DNA from: Morella rubra
Lineage: Eukaryota > Streptophyta > Magnoliopsida > Fagales > Myricaceae
Direction of reading: 5' to 3'
Assembly: GCA_003952965.2 (NCBI GenBank)
Contig: CM025856.1
Location: 22,784,280-22,848,279, forward strand
Length of the DNA stretch: 64,000 nt
The notes beneath the pieces were generated by a model. It had not been told where the DNA came from. It ran no database searches and saw only the letters and a list, made by a program, of their open reading frames with translations. Below, in pieces: positions 11,501 to 24,008 of the stretch. A program made the position numbers and the translations under genes. How positions within the stretch are numbered: position 1 is the first letter of the stretch; each line of letters starts with the position of its first letter.

Positions 11501-12515
11501 TAGATCCCATCATATATTCATACTACTTCTTATATTAATTATGTTACATCTCTCAAAGACCCACATTTTTTCAAGAGTTATTCTAGAACTTTCCAAGGGT
11601 CAAGGTACAACTTACTAGTCAAAACTTGACTTGTTAAAAAGGCTAGGCAAAAGCAAAACATAAATAAGAAATTAAAAAGATTTTGGAATTTCCATGGCCC
11701 AACTTTTCAAGATTTTGAAATCTAGAGCTCATTCTTCTACACTCAATTTCCTATAAATACCTACCGTTTGAAAGAAGTTTCTTTGAGCTATAGTATTGTA
11801 TCCAGCCTTTCATGAGACAGTTAGGTTAGAATATTTCGGTCATAACTAAAGAAGGAAAGGTTTTGGATCGATTGTTACATTATGAATGTTATTACTCATC
11901 ATTACATGCAGGGGTCACTTTTGTTACAGGCAGTTTAGGCGATTGTCTGATACCCAAATATACTACAAGGCCCCATTTCTTTTTTCTTTTTTTATAAAAA
12001 AAATCCCCGATTTTGGAAAAGCCATTCATGAAAGAAGAAGAAGAAGAAAAAGCAACACATGTCATCCCTAATTGGCGGTGGTGTGGCAAGAGCATGCTAC
12101 GTGGGCACCATCCCGTTAATTGGGCAACAGCAAATAGACGGGAGGGCTCATTTGTCGAAAAATATAGATCTTGTAATGGAAAGTTGTACCTCATGGAGTA
12201 AATTGTAAAAGCAGTATATCATAAGGACCTGTATGGTAATTAGGTTAGATTCGTTAAATCTTCACCTTTGATTCTAGATTGAATTGTTAAGTTTTTCTAG
12301 GTAAACACAGAGATCCAAAAATCCCACTACAACTACCCCAACAAGAACAATAAAAATTAACTTTCAAAAATGTACGTACTTACGAGTTACGCGGCCTATA
12401 TATAGAAAGCTGATCTGTACATCTCTATCGGCGTAGAAGCTAGCCCTGTTTTCAAAAAATATAGTAAGCGATGCATATCTGCATATTTCACCCGGCCTGA
12501 CCAAATTGCCTGGCT
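8519..12515. other. 3' flank of kinase gene, arm B
   Basis: Mirror of 2,786-6,784. The first about 530 bases are the probable 3' UTR. Further on are a poly-T run near 9,420, polypurine/polypyrimidine stretches around 10,200-10,370, a CACTA-type terminus at 10,676, and a TATA-like CTATAAATAC near 11,752 with nothing recognisable downstream. No supportable gene. Confidence 0.6.
10676..10915 (+). mobile_element. CACTA-type terminus, non-autonomous remnant (arm B)
   Basis: Begins CACTACAAGAAATTTGC at 10,676 and continues with sub-terminal 'gcgacgaa' and 'gatattgtttc' words. The opposite end is not identified. Mirror of the one ending at 4,629. Confidence 0.4.
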
Positions 12516-12523
12516 AGCTCCAC

Positions 12524-13632
12524 TAGTGACGGAGCCAAGATTTTTTTATTAGGGGTCAAGTTAATTAATTAATATTATTAAAAATGAAATTCAAATATTA
12601 TAGATATAAAAAATTTGTAAAAGTATTTTGTTATAAGTTAATCTTGATTTAAAATTAAAAATATACACAAAAATTTATCTTATCTATAATTGTAGACATA
12701 TTAAAAAAAAGTACACAAAAACATACTAATTTCTTATTACAGTGCAACTCGACGACTTTTTAAAGAGTCAAAATCATCTATTAACATTTATGTGCTAACA
12801 GTTGCAAATTTCTTTTTCAATATAGATAACCAAAGAATTTACAAGAAATTCATCTTCCATCTTGTTGTGAAGTCTTGTTTTAATGATTTTCATGACTGAA
12901 AAAGCTCGCTCTGTAATAGCTGTTGAAACTGGAAGAGTTAACACAAGATTAATCAATCTATCAATCAAATGGAAAATCTTTAACCTTCTTGGTTCCACCA
13001 ACTTTCGGCATAACTTAGAAATTGTAGAAAAACTTTTGAAATTAGGATCATGAGACACATCACACTTAAAGGTTTGCAATTGATATCTCAACTGAATCTT
13101 TTTTTTACTCTGTAAAATCTTCAAGGTAAAATTTTTCAAGAAGTCTACAAATATCATCAATACTGAAGAAGTTATATGCATTATTAGGATCTAAGGTTGA
13201 GCTAAGAATAAGAAGTTCTGTTGCTTTTTCACTAAACCTGTTGTTTAGTTATTGTAATTGAGAGTCAATTGTAGCCACAAATATATCAATTCAATAATGG
13301 TGCTCAATTGTAACATGATCTCGTTGACTCTGAGATCTAGCTCAACCTGACTTGTACAAAGCATTCATATCAGGAATTTCAATATCATGTTTTTCACAAA
13401 ATAACTTCACATTTCAAAAAAGGCATCCCAACCATTTTCTCTCGACTTTTGAATAAGCTCTTTTGTAGTTTTGACCAAATGCATAATATTTAAAATGTCT
13501 TGAGTTTCTTGTTGTAGTGCTTGACATAGACAATAAAAAAATTTTAAATTTCACCTATAACGTGTTGATTTTAGTAATTTTTTAAATGTTATAGATTTTA
13601 ATTTAGAGGAACTAAATAAAATTTTAATATTT
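12524..13632 (-). mobile_element. hAT transposon remnant, copy B, cut at its left transposase end
   Basis: Starts with the TAGTGACGGAGCC terminus next to the target-duplication copy AGCTCCAC (12,516-12,523), and reads on the minus strand as the TTF-type hAT transposase C-terminus. The longest open piece is 128 residues (13,181-12,795) ending just past the dimerisation segment (LPVSTAITERAFSVMKIIKT). Homology to copies A and E stops abruptly at about 13,632, some 90 bp short of the other terminus, where garbled sequence begins; so the break is a junction and not a transposon end. Confidence 0.8.
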
Positions 13633-14540
13633 AAGTTGTACAATATTGGTTGATGGGCATTTTATATTTATTTTTTTTTTTATAGCATTCGTATGTCTTC
13701 TCTTTCGAAGGTTATTTGAAACATCTTTTAACAATTTGGTAATAAATAAATATCAGAGGGAATTAATCTACGACCAACACCAGATTAATCATTCGTAAGA
13801 TTGGGTCGGAGATTTCGGAGCCCTTGGCAACTCCTTGAACCTGGAATCTTCTGGTCGACCGCCCTCAAGCCCACTGCTCACTCCTGTGTCTTACTGGAAA
13901 ATGGTTTCGCTGATAGTACACAACTCTTTTTGCAATTGTTCTGCCGTTACAAAATAGCAACATCTGTTCGCGCGCTTAGCTTGTCTCCATCGATATGCAT
14001 TCAGTACTTAGATTTCACTCTCATCGTTCGATCATTAACTAAATATTGTCAATTCTTCAAGGGCCGCATCAATGGCGTTTATTTGGCATTCTTCAGCAAT
14101 TGAGGTCACTACGACATGAAGAAAGATGATGTTATTGTTATTGGGCTAGAGATAGGAGATGAAGAGGACGAGAGGAGAAAAAATACTCACAAGATACTAG
14201 AGGAAGACAGCAGCGGAAGCAGATAACGAGGTGTTGTGGGAAGACTCATGCACTGTATGGACGCGTGTGCTTACGGAGAAACAATACAAGAGAGGCGGGT
14301 AATATATTTTAATATTAGTATTATACTGAACTGTCCGCTACAACATTTGTTTCTCTTGTACAAATGAGACAGACCATAGAGATGTTGCAGTTTCCCACAG
14401 GAATTTTATAGTAAGTTACATATTAATGGGCAGAATATAACCGAACTCCCAGAACAGTCCGTATTTCTCTAATATCTTACAGGCTGATCACTGTGAAGTT
14501 GAGTCCTATGTTTATATATTTCGTGAACTACCAAAAACTT
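13633..14540. other. garbled junction between arms B and C, ghost of kinase exon 3
   Basis: On the minus strand this holds a corrupted version of the kinase intron and exon at about 29,240-29,702. Words from the Gly-loop/VAIK exon occur in order: CTTGAAGAATTG (14,061-14,050), GAACAGATGTTGCTATT (13,969-13,953) and AAAAAGAGTTG (13,931-13,921), separated by inserted bases that destroy the frame. The intron part near 14,340-14,540 aligns with 29,200-29,360 in the same loose way. It should not be read as unique sequence or as a gene. Confidence 0.65.
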
Positions 14541-15428
14541 GGAAAGTCAACGGGCTTCCATATTTTCAGAATTTCAGGTTGTCTTCCCCGAACCTGAATT
14601 TGCTTCTGACATGACCACTAAAAGGCTTACGAAGAATGTAGTGAAGAAAAACAAGAGCAGTAGTTATAATATGTTGTCAGATCATAATATTGTCCGTTAC
14701 AGAACATAAACTACTCATAAAGTACACAGAAATTTGTTTATAAACACAATACCAAAGCCGAGATGGGTAGTTAAATGCCAAGGAGTGCGTTTTCAAATGC
14801 TATCACTTTTCTAGCCTAGAATTCATGGGGACGTTGCTATCATAATGCATCGTTCTCTATGTTCTTTGAACAGGAGCACCATATAGCTGTAACTTTTTTC
14901 CTTTCGGATACACACTTTCAAGCAGCTGTGTGATCAATTTTTATGGTTATATGACACCAATCACTGTTTAATGTCTACAATTCTAAACCTAGGAAGCCCA
15001 CACAGAGTGCCTGTTTTGTATACTGAACCTTGCATAACCTGCGTAAAAATCCCTTGCAAACTAGGAAATCTGAAGGAAGCAGCAATGTTGGGAATCTCTC
15101 GTGGTCATTTATTAGCCATGGTTCAAAATCAAGTAATGTAAAGATTAGCCTAGTACTGACAAAAATAATAGATTTTCACTAAAAAAATTTCCTTGAGAAA
15201 AAAAAAAACTATTCATTTCCAAAAGAGCTGTACATTCAACGGTAAGATAATTCACAGCCAATTGCACCCATTCTCACCATGAAAGAGTCCCTGGAAGTGA
15301 GGAAGAGCAAAAAGAAAACATTTGCCTAATTTGGCCGTCTTCCAGGCATGGCAAACAAAAAAATCTAGCCCCATGATAGGAAAGGGGGACCATAAATCAT
15401 GCATAAATCGAGAACGTGAATAAAAAAC

Positions 15429-18231
15429 CTGCAAACCGTAGATGTCTGCTTCAATTTCAGCTATTGCAGCATCAGTGATAGAGTCATCCCTATCTCTGCC
15501 ATCACCTTTCACACCCTATAAATATGGGGTAGGAGGTCAATCGATGCCTAAACACATTATCACCAAAAATGAACTCTATTCCTGTAGGAAAAATTTTTAC
15601 CTCGCATTCAGATTCTAATGTGCCATCCTCTGCTTCTGTGTATGTAGGAGATGCTGAATCGTCAGTGGCCTCATCTTCTACACGGGGAACAACTTCTAAG
15701 GACAAGGGAATGCCAGGAGGCGGACAATCAGTTACATCTTCAATAACCAAAGATTCCAGCTTGTTATTGTCAGGATGACTGTCTGATGACTGTAGTTGGA
15801 CACCGATAATGTCTCCAGACTTTACTCTGTCATAAGATTGTCTGCTAAGTTCCACAATCTCATCCTTGTGCTCAGGATAATTTAGGGCACCTGTATTATG
15901 GAGAGGAGCCTCCATTCTTGGAACAGTGCTTGTGGTTGACTTCTGATATAAGGAAAAACATTGCAGGTTATTCTCAATGATGTCAATTTTGAAAGAATTC
16001 ATTTTCGCAGATAGGAATATACTTACACAGCTTGGACCCATGGATCCTTGGTCATCCAATCCCTGAGGTAATAGTGCAGGGTACCCTCCAGACACTGCTT
16101 GATAACTTAATGCCTCAGTCAGAGCACAGGGCTTAGCGTTATCAGAAGCTTGGCTTTCATTTGAAAACTTGGGGATGGCTGCATCTAATTGTGAACCATG
16201 GGGGTGTTTCCTCATGCCATCTACAGAACATTCGAAAGAAAGGAGTGGTGAAACAAGAATCTCTCCTTTGAGGTTTTGTACCTCTTGTGAGGATAGACAA
16301 ATAGTTGGGAGATAGTTGAGGTCCGGAAAGTTCTTAAGCTCTGTGCAATTATCATTTGATGTACTTTCAACATTTCCCTCAGAGGGTTGTTGGGCTGGGT
16401 CGCAAAAATTCCTGTCTGACCAGTTGAACATGTCTTGACCCAGTTCGAAATTTCCCTTGCAATCTTCATTGGTAACGAGAGTAAGCCGATTCTCATATTC
16501 AGGCAATTTGTGCTTCTCAAAAACCCTGTCTTCCCAATGTAATGGGGAATTTAAAATACCCAGTGAAGGTGGTTTTTCTCTCTCAGCACTCGAAGAGGAT
16601 AGTAGGAAGTTGAAATTGAACCTCTCACAATGTTCCTGTATCTGTGAGTCAGATAGTGCATGCATTATTTTGCGATGAGAAATATTTGTATCATTAAACT
16701 CTGACCATAATCCCATTGGATCCTCAGGGAATGGCCTGTCCTCAAGCATTTGTCTCTCGTAGTTCATTTCATTTTGCCCACGTGATGGAGAATGTAGAAA
16801 GTCTCTACTGAGGCTTCGCTGGTGAAAATTTCTGTCATGAGACTTGCTATCCTGGCCAGTTTCTGCCAAAAATTCGTTAGGGAGATGGTAATTCATCAGT
16901 GGAAGCCCACGAGGAAGATTATTATAATTACGCAAGCCATCAAGATAATAGGAGCTTTCTACATAACTGGGACTGTCACCAGGTACTATTTCCATTTCAA
17001 ATGGATTGCTACTTTTGTTACCATCAACACAGGGTGGATCCACATATGCTTGCACATGAGAATTCTTAGGAGCACAATGCTGGCCCGGAGATACAGGAGG
17101 GGATTGATTGAATGACTTGCTTGGTATCTGAAGTGCAGCTAAATACTGAGAAGCAGGTTTTGAGAACCTTCCTACCAAATTTGAAGCACTTGGACCATAA
17201 TCCTTATTCTCTAAAGCATATGCTGTAGTAGGAGAGTCTCTCTGAAAAGTTGGACTACAATCGGAGGTGTTTCCAAATTGGCTGGTCTGGCTCGTCAAAC
17301 TCTGCCCACTAGAGCTCTTCCTGGGACTTGGGTCCACTGTGCCATTAATAGCCGCAACATACTGGCAATCAACATCAATTGGCTGGGCGGCCCGCCCTTC
17401 TGAAGAACATGGACTCTCATGTTCATTTGAAGATACTAGAAATATCCTTGGTCGTTGAGAACCCTCAATTCTTTCCAGCTCTTGATATTCCTCTATCATA
17501 TGATGAAGATCCTCATCTGAACAAACAGATATAAGTGCATCAAGGTCCTCACCAGGAAGCTGGTATTTGATTGTATGAGGTTGGCCACAAATAGCAGAAG
17601 TCTTCTTCATAAGTTCTTCCCAAATGACATTCTTTCTGATGGATATAATTCGTGTCTCTCCTCCGGCATATCTAAGTTTACCATCGCTTGGCCTTGGTAA
17701 TATTCTTCCCCCAAAGCTGCATAGAACTTTCATCTTGCCAGATAAAGAACCTTCCGAAAAGTCCATTCCATGAGGATAGTATGAACCAGAGGGCTCCACA
17801 ACTTCAGCATACTTAAATGGTACTTGTCCAATTACGCCATAGTCAAAGTGGTGTTTATTTACATTATCAGCACAAGTCTGGTTCTCTGCTTGAGCCCCAT
17901 ATCCGGCCCCTGGAACATACTCTGAGAATTCTGAACTGCTTTCAGAATCAATTCTCTGCAACCCAGGAAGCCCACTTAGATCCTCATAAACCAGCTGCTG
18001 GTTCTTAAAATTTATCCCCACTCTGTTTGGCTGGTGCTGTTCCAGTTCAGATATCAACGGCAATCTTCTCACAGAAGCACGATCCCGCAGAAAGTTAAAA
18101 GAAAATTCCTCACCTGTCTGTGAACAGATATTGTTTACATCTATCTCTGCCGCAGCTCTGTCCCTTGACAGAACATACACCGTATCTTTGTAGAACTGTT
18201 GGCCTGAGGTACTAGGAGCCTCACTAGTCAT
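15429..18231 (-). pseudogene. 5' half of Raf-like kinase (PB1 part), arm C copy
   Basis: Minus-strand mirror of the first exons of the gene at 25,534. Exon 1 runs 18,231-15,601 and exon 2 15,515-15,429, with an in-frame intron candidate at 16,026-15,943. The protein has an intrinsically disordered N-terminus, a PB1 domain at about residues 164-263 ([20 protein letters not shown], then [19 protein letters not shown]) and a long Ser/Asn-rich linker. No clean kinase exon follows; the next exon survives only as the garbled ghost at 13,900-14,061. As assembled this copy has no kinase domain. No difference from arm D was seen in the translated exon. Confidence 0.85.
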
Positions 18232-19165
18232 GGCCTCAAGAGAATTCCCACTCCATTTATAGCTTCATATGAATATTCTCTAGCATTTTATGCCTTGCTT
18301 CCTCACCCTATACAGAAAAATTGCCCATACGATACGCTTCACATGTACAAACTCAATTAATATATTATACCCTCCTATAGCTTCAAAGGTTTAATTCAAC
18401 CAGAATCACCTATCTTGCACCACCAGTGGAGAAAATGTCAGCTCCTGTACAGATTAATGGGTCATGAACAGCATTGCCCAGTCTTCTCAATAGGATCCAC
18501 TTTCTGTGAATCCCCCAACAGCTTCAAACCTTCAACAAGACATAAGTAAAAGAGTATTCCAGGAGTATTCTTTTAGAAAGACTCAAATAAATATGCCACC
18601 GAAATCCACAATTACGAGAAAGAAATATACTAGAAGCAAAATCCATGCCCCACAGTTACAACCATTTCTCGTACAATCAGCCATAACATGGTTTTTTGCG
18701 TTGATTCCAGAAAGGAACCTCCGAATTCAACAAGAATATACGTAACATCAATGATCCACTTAAATCAAAATGAAGGAATGAGCAAAAGAAGCCATTAAAG
18801 CAACACCGTAAATAAAGCAATGAAGAAACACAAAACACAAAGACATCCCAAAAAGAATTATAACATCTAAAAATAAACGGGAAAAACGAAAGAAAAAGAG
18901 GGCCGAAATCACGACTCGTATGAGTTACACGAACCCAAAGGGATAAAACTGAAATACTTGTTAAACAACAGCAAAAGGTACCTGCTTGTTTATCATCCGC
19001 ACGGTATTATGCAGCAAAAGGCTGATGCATTGGAAATGAATCCGGCTTTGGAAGCCGGAAGAGGAAAATAGAGTTTGGGTTTGGGTTTTGTTTGTGGGGT
19101 GTGGGTTGAGAGAGAGAGAGAAAGAAAAGGCCGTTGCATAAGGATCGGAGTTCAAACGGGGTCAG
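18232..19165 (-). promoter_or_regulatory. leader and 5' UTR intron of arm C copy
   Basis: Mirror of 24,600-25,533; see there. A CT-rich leader stretch reads as GA at about 19,105-19,125 on the plus strand. Confidence 0.5.
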
Positions 19166-19756
19166 ACAGCGACATTTGCTTAAAATAACGCGGCATGAAT
19201 CCTAGGAAAGAATGGACTATGGAGGGCCTAACTGCTAACTAACTTTCCATTCTCTATGGCACTGAAACTTTTTCTTTTTCCGTATAAAAAAAAGAAAGTT
19301 GGTTTTTTTGTTCGTTTGTCTTTATCCAAACCTGTTGGCTGCGCATGGTTTAAGGGCTTCATTTCGGCAAGCCTTTGCCTCCCAACTGAGGCAGTGCACA
19401 GTGGTGAGAAGGCCAAGTAGAGGCAGCAACCAAATTAATAATGTTTTGTTTAGATGCCAATTAGCCCTGAGTTTCTTCCAGTGCGGCACACTTCAAATTT
19501 TAGCTTAGACCAACATTATCGAAAGGGAAAAATTCATTTGGAACCAGTACCAAGTTTCATCTTTGCTTCATTGGCCTCCAGTGCAAGATATTTTACTTTA
19601 CGATATCATACTTTTAGCCCTAACACTGAGATTCGATAATCTCTACTTTGTGTTTGGGACATGATCAGAATCTGCAGGAAATTTCAGTCTTCAGTTCAAA
19701 TTGTTCATATGTCATGTGAGATTGATAATTAATGGTAAAAGTAAAAGCTTGTAGAT

Positions 19757-20494
19757 GAGTCATTAAGTTGATGGAAGATGAGTTTGTAGAAAATGATACT
19801 ACTTAGTGTGTCTTTCATAGATCACTGAGCTTCTTTGCAACGATGCTAAGGAGAATCTAATAGATAAATGGACCCACTAAAGAAGCTCCATGCAGACCAA
19901 ATAAGCACAGTACCATTACAAGCTACAAACTTTAATAAGCAACTCATTTTTCTTTTGCCATATGTTTTTTTCCAATACATAATGTAGTGCTTTTTTTTTA
20001 AAAGAAGCTCAATGCAGACTAAATAAGCACAGTACCATAACAAGCTACAAACTTTAATGAGCAACTCATTTTTCTTTTGCCACATGTTTTTTTTCCAAGA
20101 CATAATGTAGTGTTTTTTTAAAAAAAAAAAAGAAAAGAAAAAGAAAACACTCTTTTTTCCTTTTCCTTTTCCTTCATATTATAAACTAAGTTTAGTCTTT
20201 AGAGACTTTAGGCATGGCTTAAACTGCCTACCCAATGAGGTAGCCCTTAATCTTACAATTATTGACTTTGATGCTCTTAACTTAGGGCTCGACCTATTGT
20301 CATATGAAATCGAATCAATTTCTCAGTTATTGAAAATGGGTGAGGTGCCCCTTGGGGTGGGGTGAGGTTGAGTTGATCAGGGGTACCATTGGTTAGCTGG
20401 CTGACCATGATTCGACTCTTTACTGGAACAAAACTTAGGATTTAAATGATGAATGTGATGTGAGACTGTTGCATATGTCCGGGATTTACCATAC
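19757..20494. repeat. dispersed repeat unit U1 (arm C)
   Basis: About 740 bp repeated in direct orientation as U2 (21,037-21,831), offset 1,280 bp. U1 has its own internal tandem duplication of about 122 bp (19,881-20,002 and 20,003-20,120, starting AGAAGCTC), while U2 has one unit plus a 191-bp insertion. No coding capacity. The family is unrecognised. Confidence 0.75.
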
Positions 20495-20780
20495 CAGGTT
20501 CATCTAAGCTATGATGCACAGGAGGTGCCGCATTGTCCCTTATTATCCAAAAAAAAAAAAAAAAGAGTGGTTCCTATACAATAATGTAACATTATTGATC
20601 TTGTGTAGTATTCTTTTATGTAGTCTAATTTTAAATTTATCGCAAGAGTGATATCTTAATATAGGGTATAAAGTTCAAACTTATTACTAGTGAGTGGCGC
20701 AACGTCTCAAGTTTGATAAGTTATGGTGTAAATTGTAAAAGTTATAGTAGTTACAATGTGCTAAGAATACTCACCAATTT

Positions 20781-20985
20781 CATATACCATTCTTTAGCGC
20801 TCAGAGAAACATATTCTACTCTTAAGTGTAGTAATGACTATTTTCATATTCTATTCTTTAGAGCTAAGACAAACATATTCTATTCTTAGGGGAGCGCTTA
20901 AAGAAACATAATCTTTTCTTAAGTGTAGCAATGGACATTTTCATATTCTATTCTTTAGCGCTAAGACAAACATATTTCAAATGAG
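20781..20985. repeat. imperfect minisatellite between U1 and U2 (arm C)
   Basis: Repeated words ATTCTTTAG-GCTAAGACAAACATATT and CTTAAGTGTAG occur three to four times with spacing of about 60-110 bp. Mirrored near 22,780-22,975. Nothing else is seen between the two repeat units. Confidence 0.6.
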
Positions 20986-21036
20986 CTATTTTTTCTCGTG
21001 TGTTGGGTGAGTGCTAAAACCTTGTAGATGCTCTGC

Positions 21037-21831
21037 AGAGTCATTAACTTGATGAAAGATGAGTTTGTAGAAAATGGTCCTACTTTGGTGTGTCTTTCAT
21101 ATATCATTGAGCTTCTTTGCAAGGATGCTAAGGAGAATCTAAATGATAAACGGACCCCCCAAAGAAGCTCAATGCAGACTAAATAAGCACAGTACTATTA
21201 CAAGCTACAAACTTTATTAAGCAACTCAAATTTTCTTTAGCCATATGTTTTTTTTTTCAAGGCATAATGTAGTGCTTTTAGGAAAGAAAAGAAAGAAACA
21301 CTCTTTATTCCTTTTCCTTCATATTATAAACTAACATTGCATTTGGCAAACTAAAATTTTAACTCCCAAAATTTTATCATCATTCTAAAAATTTATCTCT
21401 ATGTACTTTTTCACAAACTTTTTTCATTTTTTTACCAACTTTTTCACTCTTTCTCCTAACTTTTTTACCAACTCTCATACCCAAAATTTTAACCACCCCT
21501 AAAATTTTGTTTCAAAACGCCATGCTACAGTTGAGTCTTTAGAGGCCTTAGTCATGGCCTAAACTGCCTGCCCAATGAGCTAGCCCCTAATCTTACAATT
21601 ATTGACTTTGATGCTCTTGACTTAGGGCTCGACCTATTGTTACATGAAATTGAATCAACATCTTAGTTATTGAAAATGAGTGAGGTGCCCCTTGTGGTGG
21701 GGTGGGGTTGAATTGGTCGAGGGTACCAAGGGTTAGTTAGCCAACCATGATTTGACTCCTTATTGTAACAAAACTAATTATTTAAATGATGCGTGTGATG
21801 AGAGACTATTGCATGTGTTTGGGATTACCAT
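21037..21831. repeat. dispersed repeat unit U2 (arm C)
   Basis: Second, diverged copy of U1, carrying a 191-bp MITE-like insertion at 21,335-21,525 that U1 lacks. It ends 29 bp before the palindrome loop. Confidence 0.75.
21335..21525. mobile_element. 191-bp MITE-like insertion in U2 (arm C)
   Basis: The sister repeat U1 supplies the empty site: U1 reads ...AAACTAAGTTTAGTC, U2 reads ...AAACTAA, insert, TACAGTTGAGTC. The insert's ends are imperfect inverted repeats (GCATTTGGCAAACTAAAATT against GCATGGCGTTTTGAAACAAA) and it is T-rich inside. A TAA target duplication with one copy changed to TAC would fit PIF/Harbinger, but the class is uncertain. Confidence 0.6.
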
Positions 21832-21923
21832 GGCGTTAAGCCCTTCAGTGTGATAAGTAATTTATTTATTTTTTAATTTATTTCTCAAATTTTTTTACTT
21901 ATCACACTGAAGGGCTTAACGCC

Positions 21924-22719
21924 ATGGTAATCCCAAACACATGCAATAGTCTCTCATCACACGCATCATTTAAATAATTAGTTTTGTTACAATAAGGAGT
22001 CAAATCATGGTTGGCTAACTAACCCTTGGTACCCTCGACCAATTCAACCCCACCCCACCACAAGGGGCACCTCACTCATTTTCAATAACTAAGATGTTGA
22101 TTCAATTTCATGTAACAATAGGTCGAGCCCTAAGTCAAGAGCATCAAAGTCAATAATTGTAAGATTAGGGGCTAGCTCATTGGGCAGGCAGTTTAGGCCA
22201 TGACTAAGGCCTCTAAAGACTCAACTGTAGCATGGCGTTTTGAAACAAAATTTTAGGGGTGGTTAAAATTTTGGGTATGAGAGTTGGTAAAAAAGTTAGG
22301 AGAAAGAGTGAAAAAGTTGGTAAAAAAAATGAAAAAAGTTTGTGAAAAAGTACATAGAGATAAATTTTTAGAATGATGATAAAATTTTGGGAGTTAAAAT
22401 TTTAGTTTGCCAAATGCAATGTTAGTTTATAATATGAAGGAAAAGGAATAAAGAGTGTTTCTTTCTTTTCTTTCCTAAAAGCACTACATTATGCCTTGAA
22501 AAAAAAAACATATGGCTAAAGAAAATTTGAGTTGCTTAATAAAGTTTGTAGCTTGTAATAGTACTGTGCTTATTTAGTCTGCATTGAGCTTCTTTGGGGG
22601 GTCCGTTTATCATTTAGATTCTCCTTAGCATCCTTGCAAAGAAGCTCAATGATATATGAAAGACACACCAAAGTAGGACCATTTTCTACAAACTCATCTT
22701 TCATCAAGTTAATGACTCT
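21924..22719. repeat. dispersed repeat unit U2, mirror (arm D)
   Basis: Reverse complement of 21,037-21,831, including the MITE-like insert at 22,230-22,421. Confidence 0.75.
22230..22421. mobile_element. MITE-like insertion, mirror (arm D)
   Basis: Reverse complement of the insert at 21,335-21,525, differing by one base in an A/T run. Confidence 0.6.
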
Positions 22720-23270
22720 GCAGAGCATCTACAAGGTTTTAGCACTCACCCAACACACGAGAAAAAATAGCTCATTTGAAATATGTTTGTCTTAGCGCTA
22801 AAGAATAGAATATGAAAATGTCCATTGCTACACTTAAGAAAAGATTATGTTTCTTTAAGCGCTCCCCTAAGAATAGAATATGTTTGTCTTAGCTCTAAAG
22901 AATAGAATATGAAAATAGTCATTACTACACTTAAGAGTAGAATATGTTTCTCTGAGCGCTAAAGAATGGTATATGAAATTGGTGAGTATTCTTAGCACAT
23001 TGTAACTACTATAACTTTTACAATTTACACCATAACTTATCAAACTTGAGACGTTGCGCCACTCACTAGTAATAAGTTTGAACTTTATACCCTATATTAA
23101 GATATCACTCTTGCGATAAATTTAAAATTAGACTACATAAAAGAATACTACACAAGATCAATAATGTTACATTATTGTATAGGAACCTCACTCTTTTTTT
23201 TTTTTTTTTTTTGGATAATAAGGGACAATGCGGCACCTCCTGTGCATCATAGCTTAGATGAACCTGGTAT

Positions 23271-24008
23271 GGTAAATCCCGGACATATGCAACAGTCTCA
23301 CATCACATTCATCATTTAAATCCTAAGTTTTGTTCCAGTAAAGAGTCGAATCATGGTCAGCCAGCTAACCAATGGTACCCCTGATCAACTCAACCTCACC
23401 CCACCCCAAGGGGCACCTCACCCATTTTCAATAACTGAGAAATTGATTCGATTTCATATGACAATAGGTCGAGCCCTAAGTTAAGAGCATCAAAGTCAAT
23501 AATTGTAAGATTAAGGGCTACCTCATTGGGTAGGCAGTTTAAGCCATGCCTAAAGTCTCTAAAGACTAAACTTAGTTTATAATATGAAGGAAAAGGAAAA
23601 GGGAAAAAAGAGTGTTTTCTTTTTCTTTTCTTTTCTTTTTTTTTTAAAAAAACACTACATTATGTCTTGGAAAAAAAACATGTGGCAAAAGAAAAATGAG
23701 TTGCTCATTAAAGTTTGTAGCTTGTTATGGTACTGTGCTTATTTAGTCTGCATTGAGCTTCTTTTAAAAAAAAAGCACTACATTATGTATTGGAAAAAAA
23801 CATATGGCAAAAGAAAAATGAGTTGCTTATTAAAGTTTGTAGCTTGTAATGGTACTGTGCTTATTTGGTCTGCATGGAGCTTCTTTAGTGGGTCCATTTA
23901 TCTATTAGATTCTCCTTAGCATCGTTGCAAAGAAGCTCAGTGATCTATGAAAGACACACTAAGTAGTATCATTTTCTACAAACTCATCTTCCATCAACTT
24001 AATGACTC
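23271..24008. repeat. dispersed repeat unit U1, mirror (arm D)
   Basis: Reverse complement of 19,757-20,494 with its internal 122-bp tandem duplication. Lies about 1.5 kb upstream of the kinase start codon. The stretch from here to 24,600 shows no gene. Confidence 0.75.

Larger units (their letters stand above)
1650..13632. repeat. palindrome 1: inverted arms A (to 7,504) and B (from 7,799)
   Basis: Positions in A and B mirror around a constant sum of about 15,303 (15,301-15,305 over roughly 5.8 kb), so the arms differ by only a few small indels, mainly in homopolymers. They carry the kinase 3' exons nearest the centre, then the 3' flank, then the hAT. The 294-bp centre (7,505-7,798) is partly gene intron and partly garbled sequence. 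Such identity means either a very recent event or an assembly fold-back; the garbled centre favours the latter. Confidence 0.9.

Noticed and set aside
11752-11761. TATA box of a hidden gene in the flank
   Set aside because: CTATAAATAC is present but no open frame, splice sites or homology follow; AT-rich DNA gives such words by chance.
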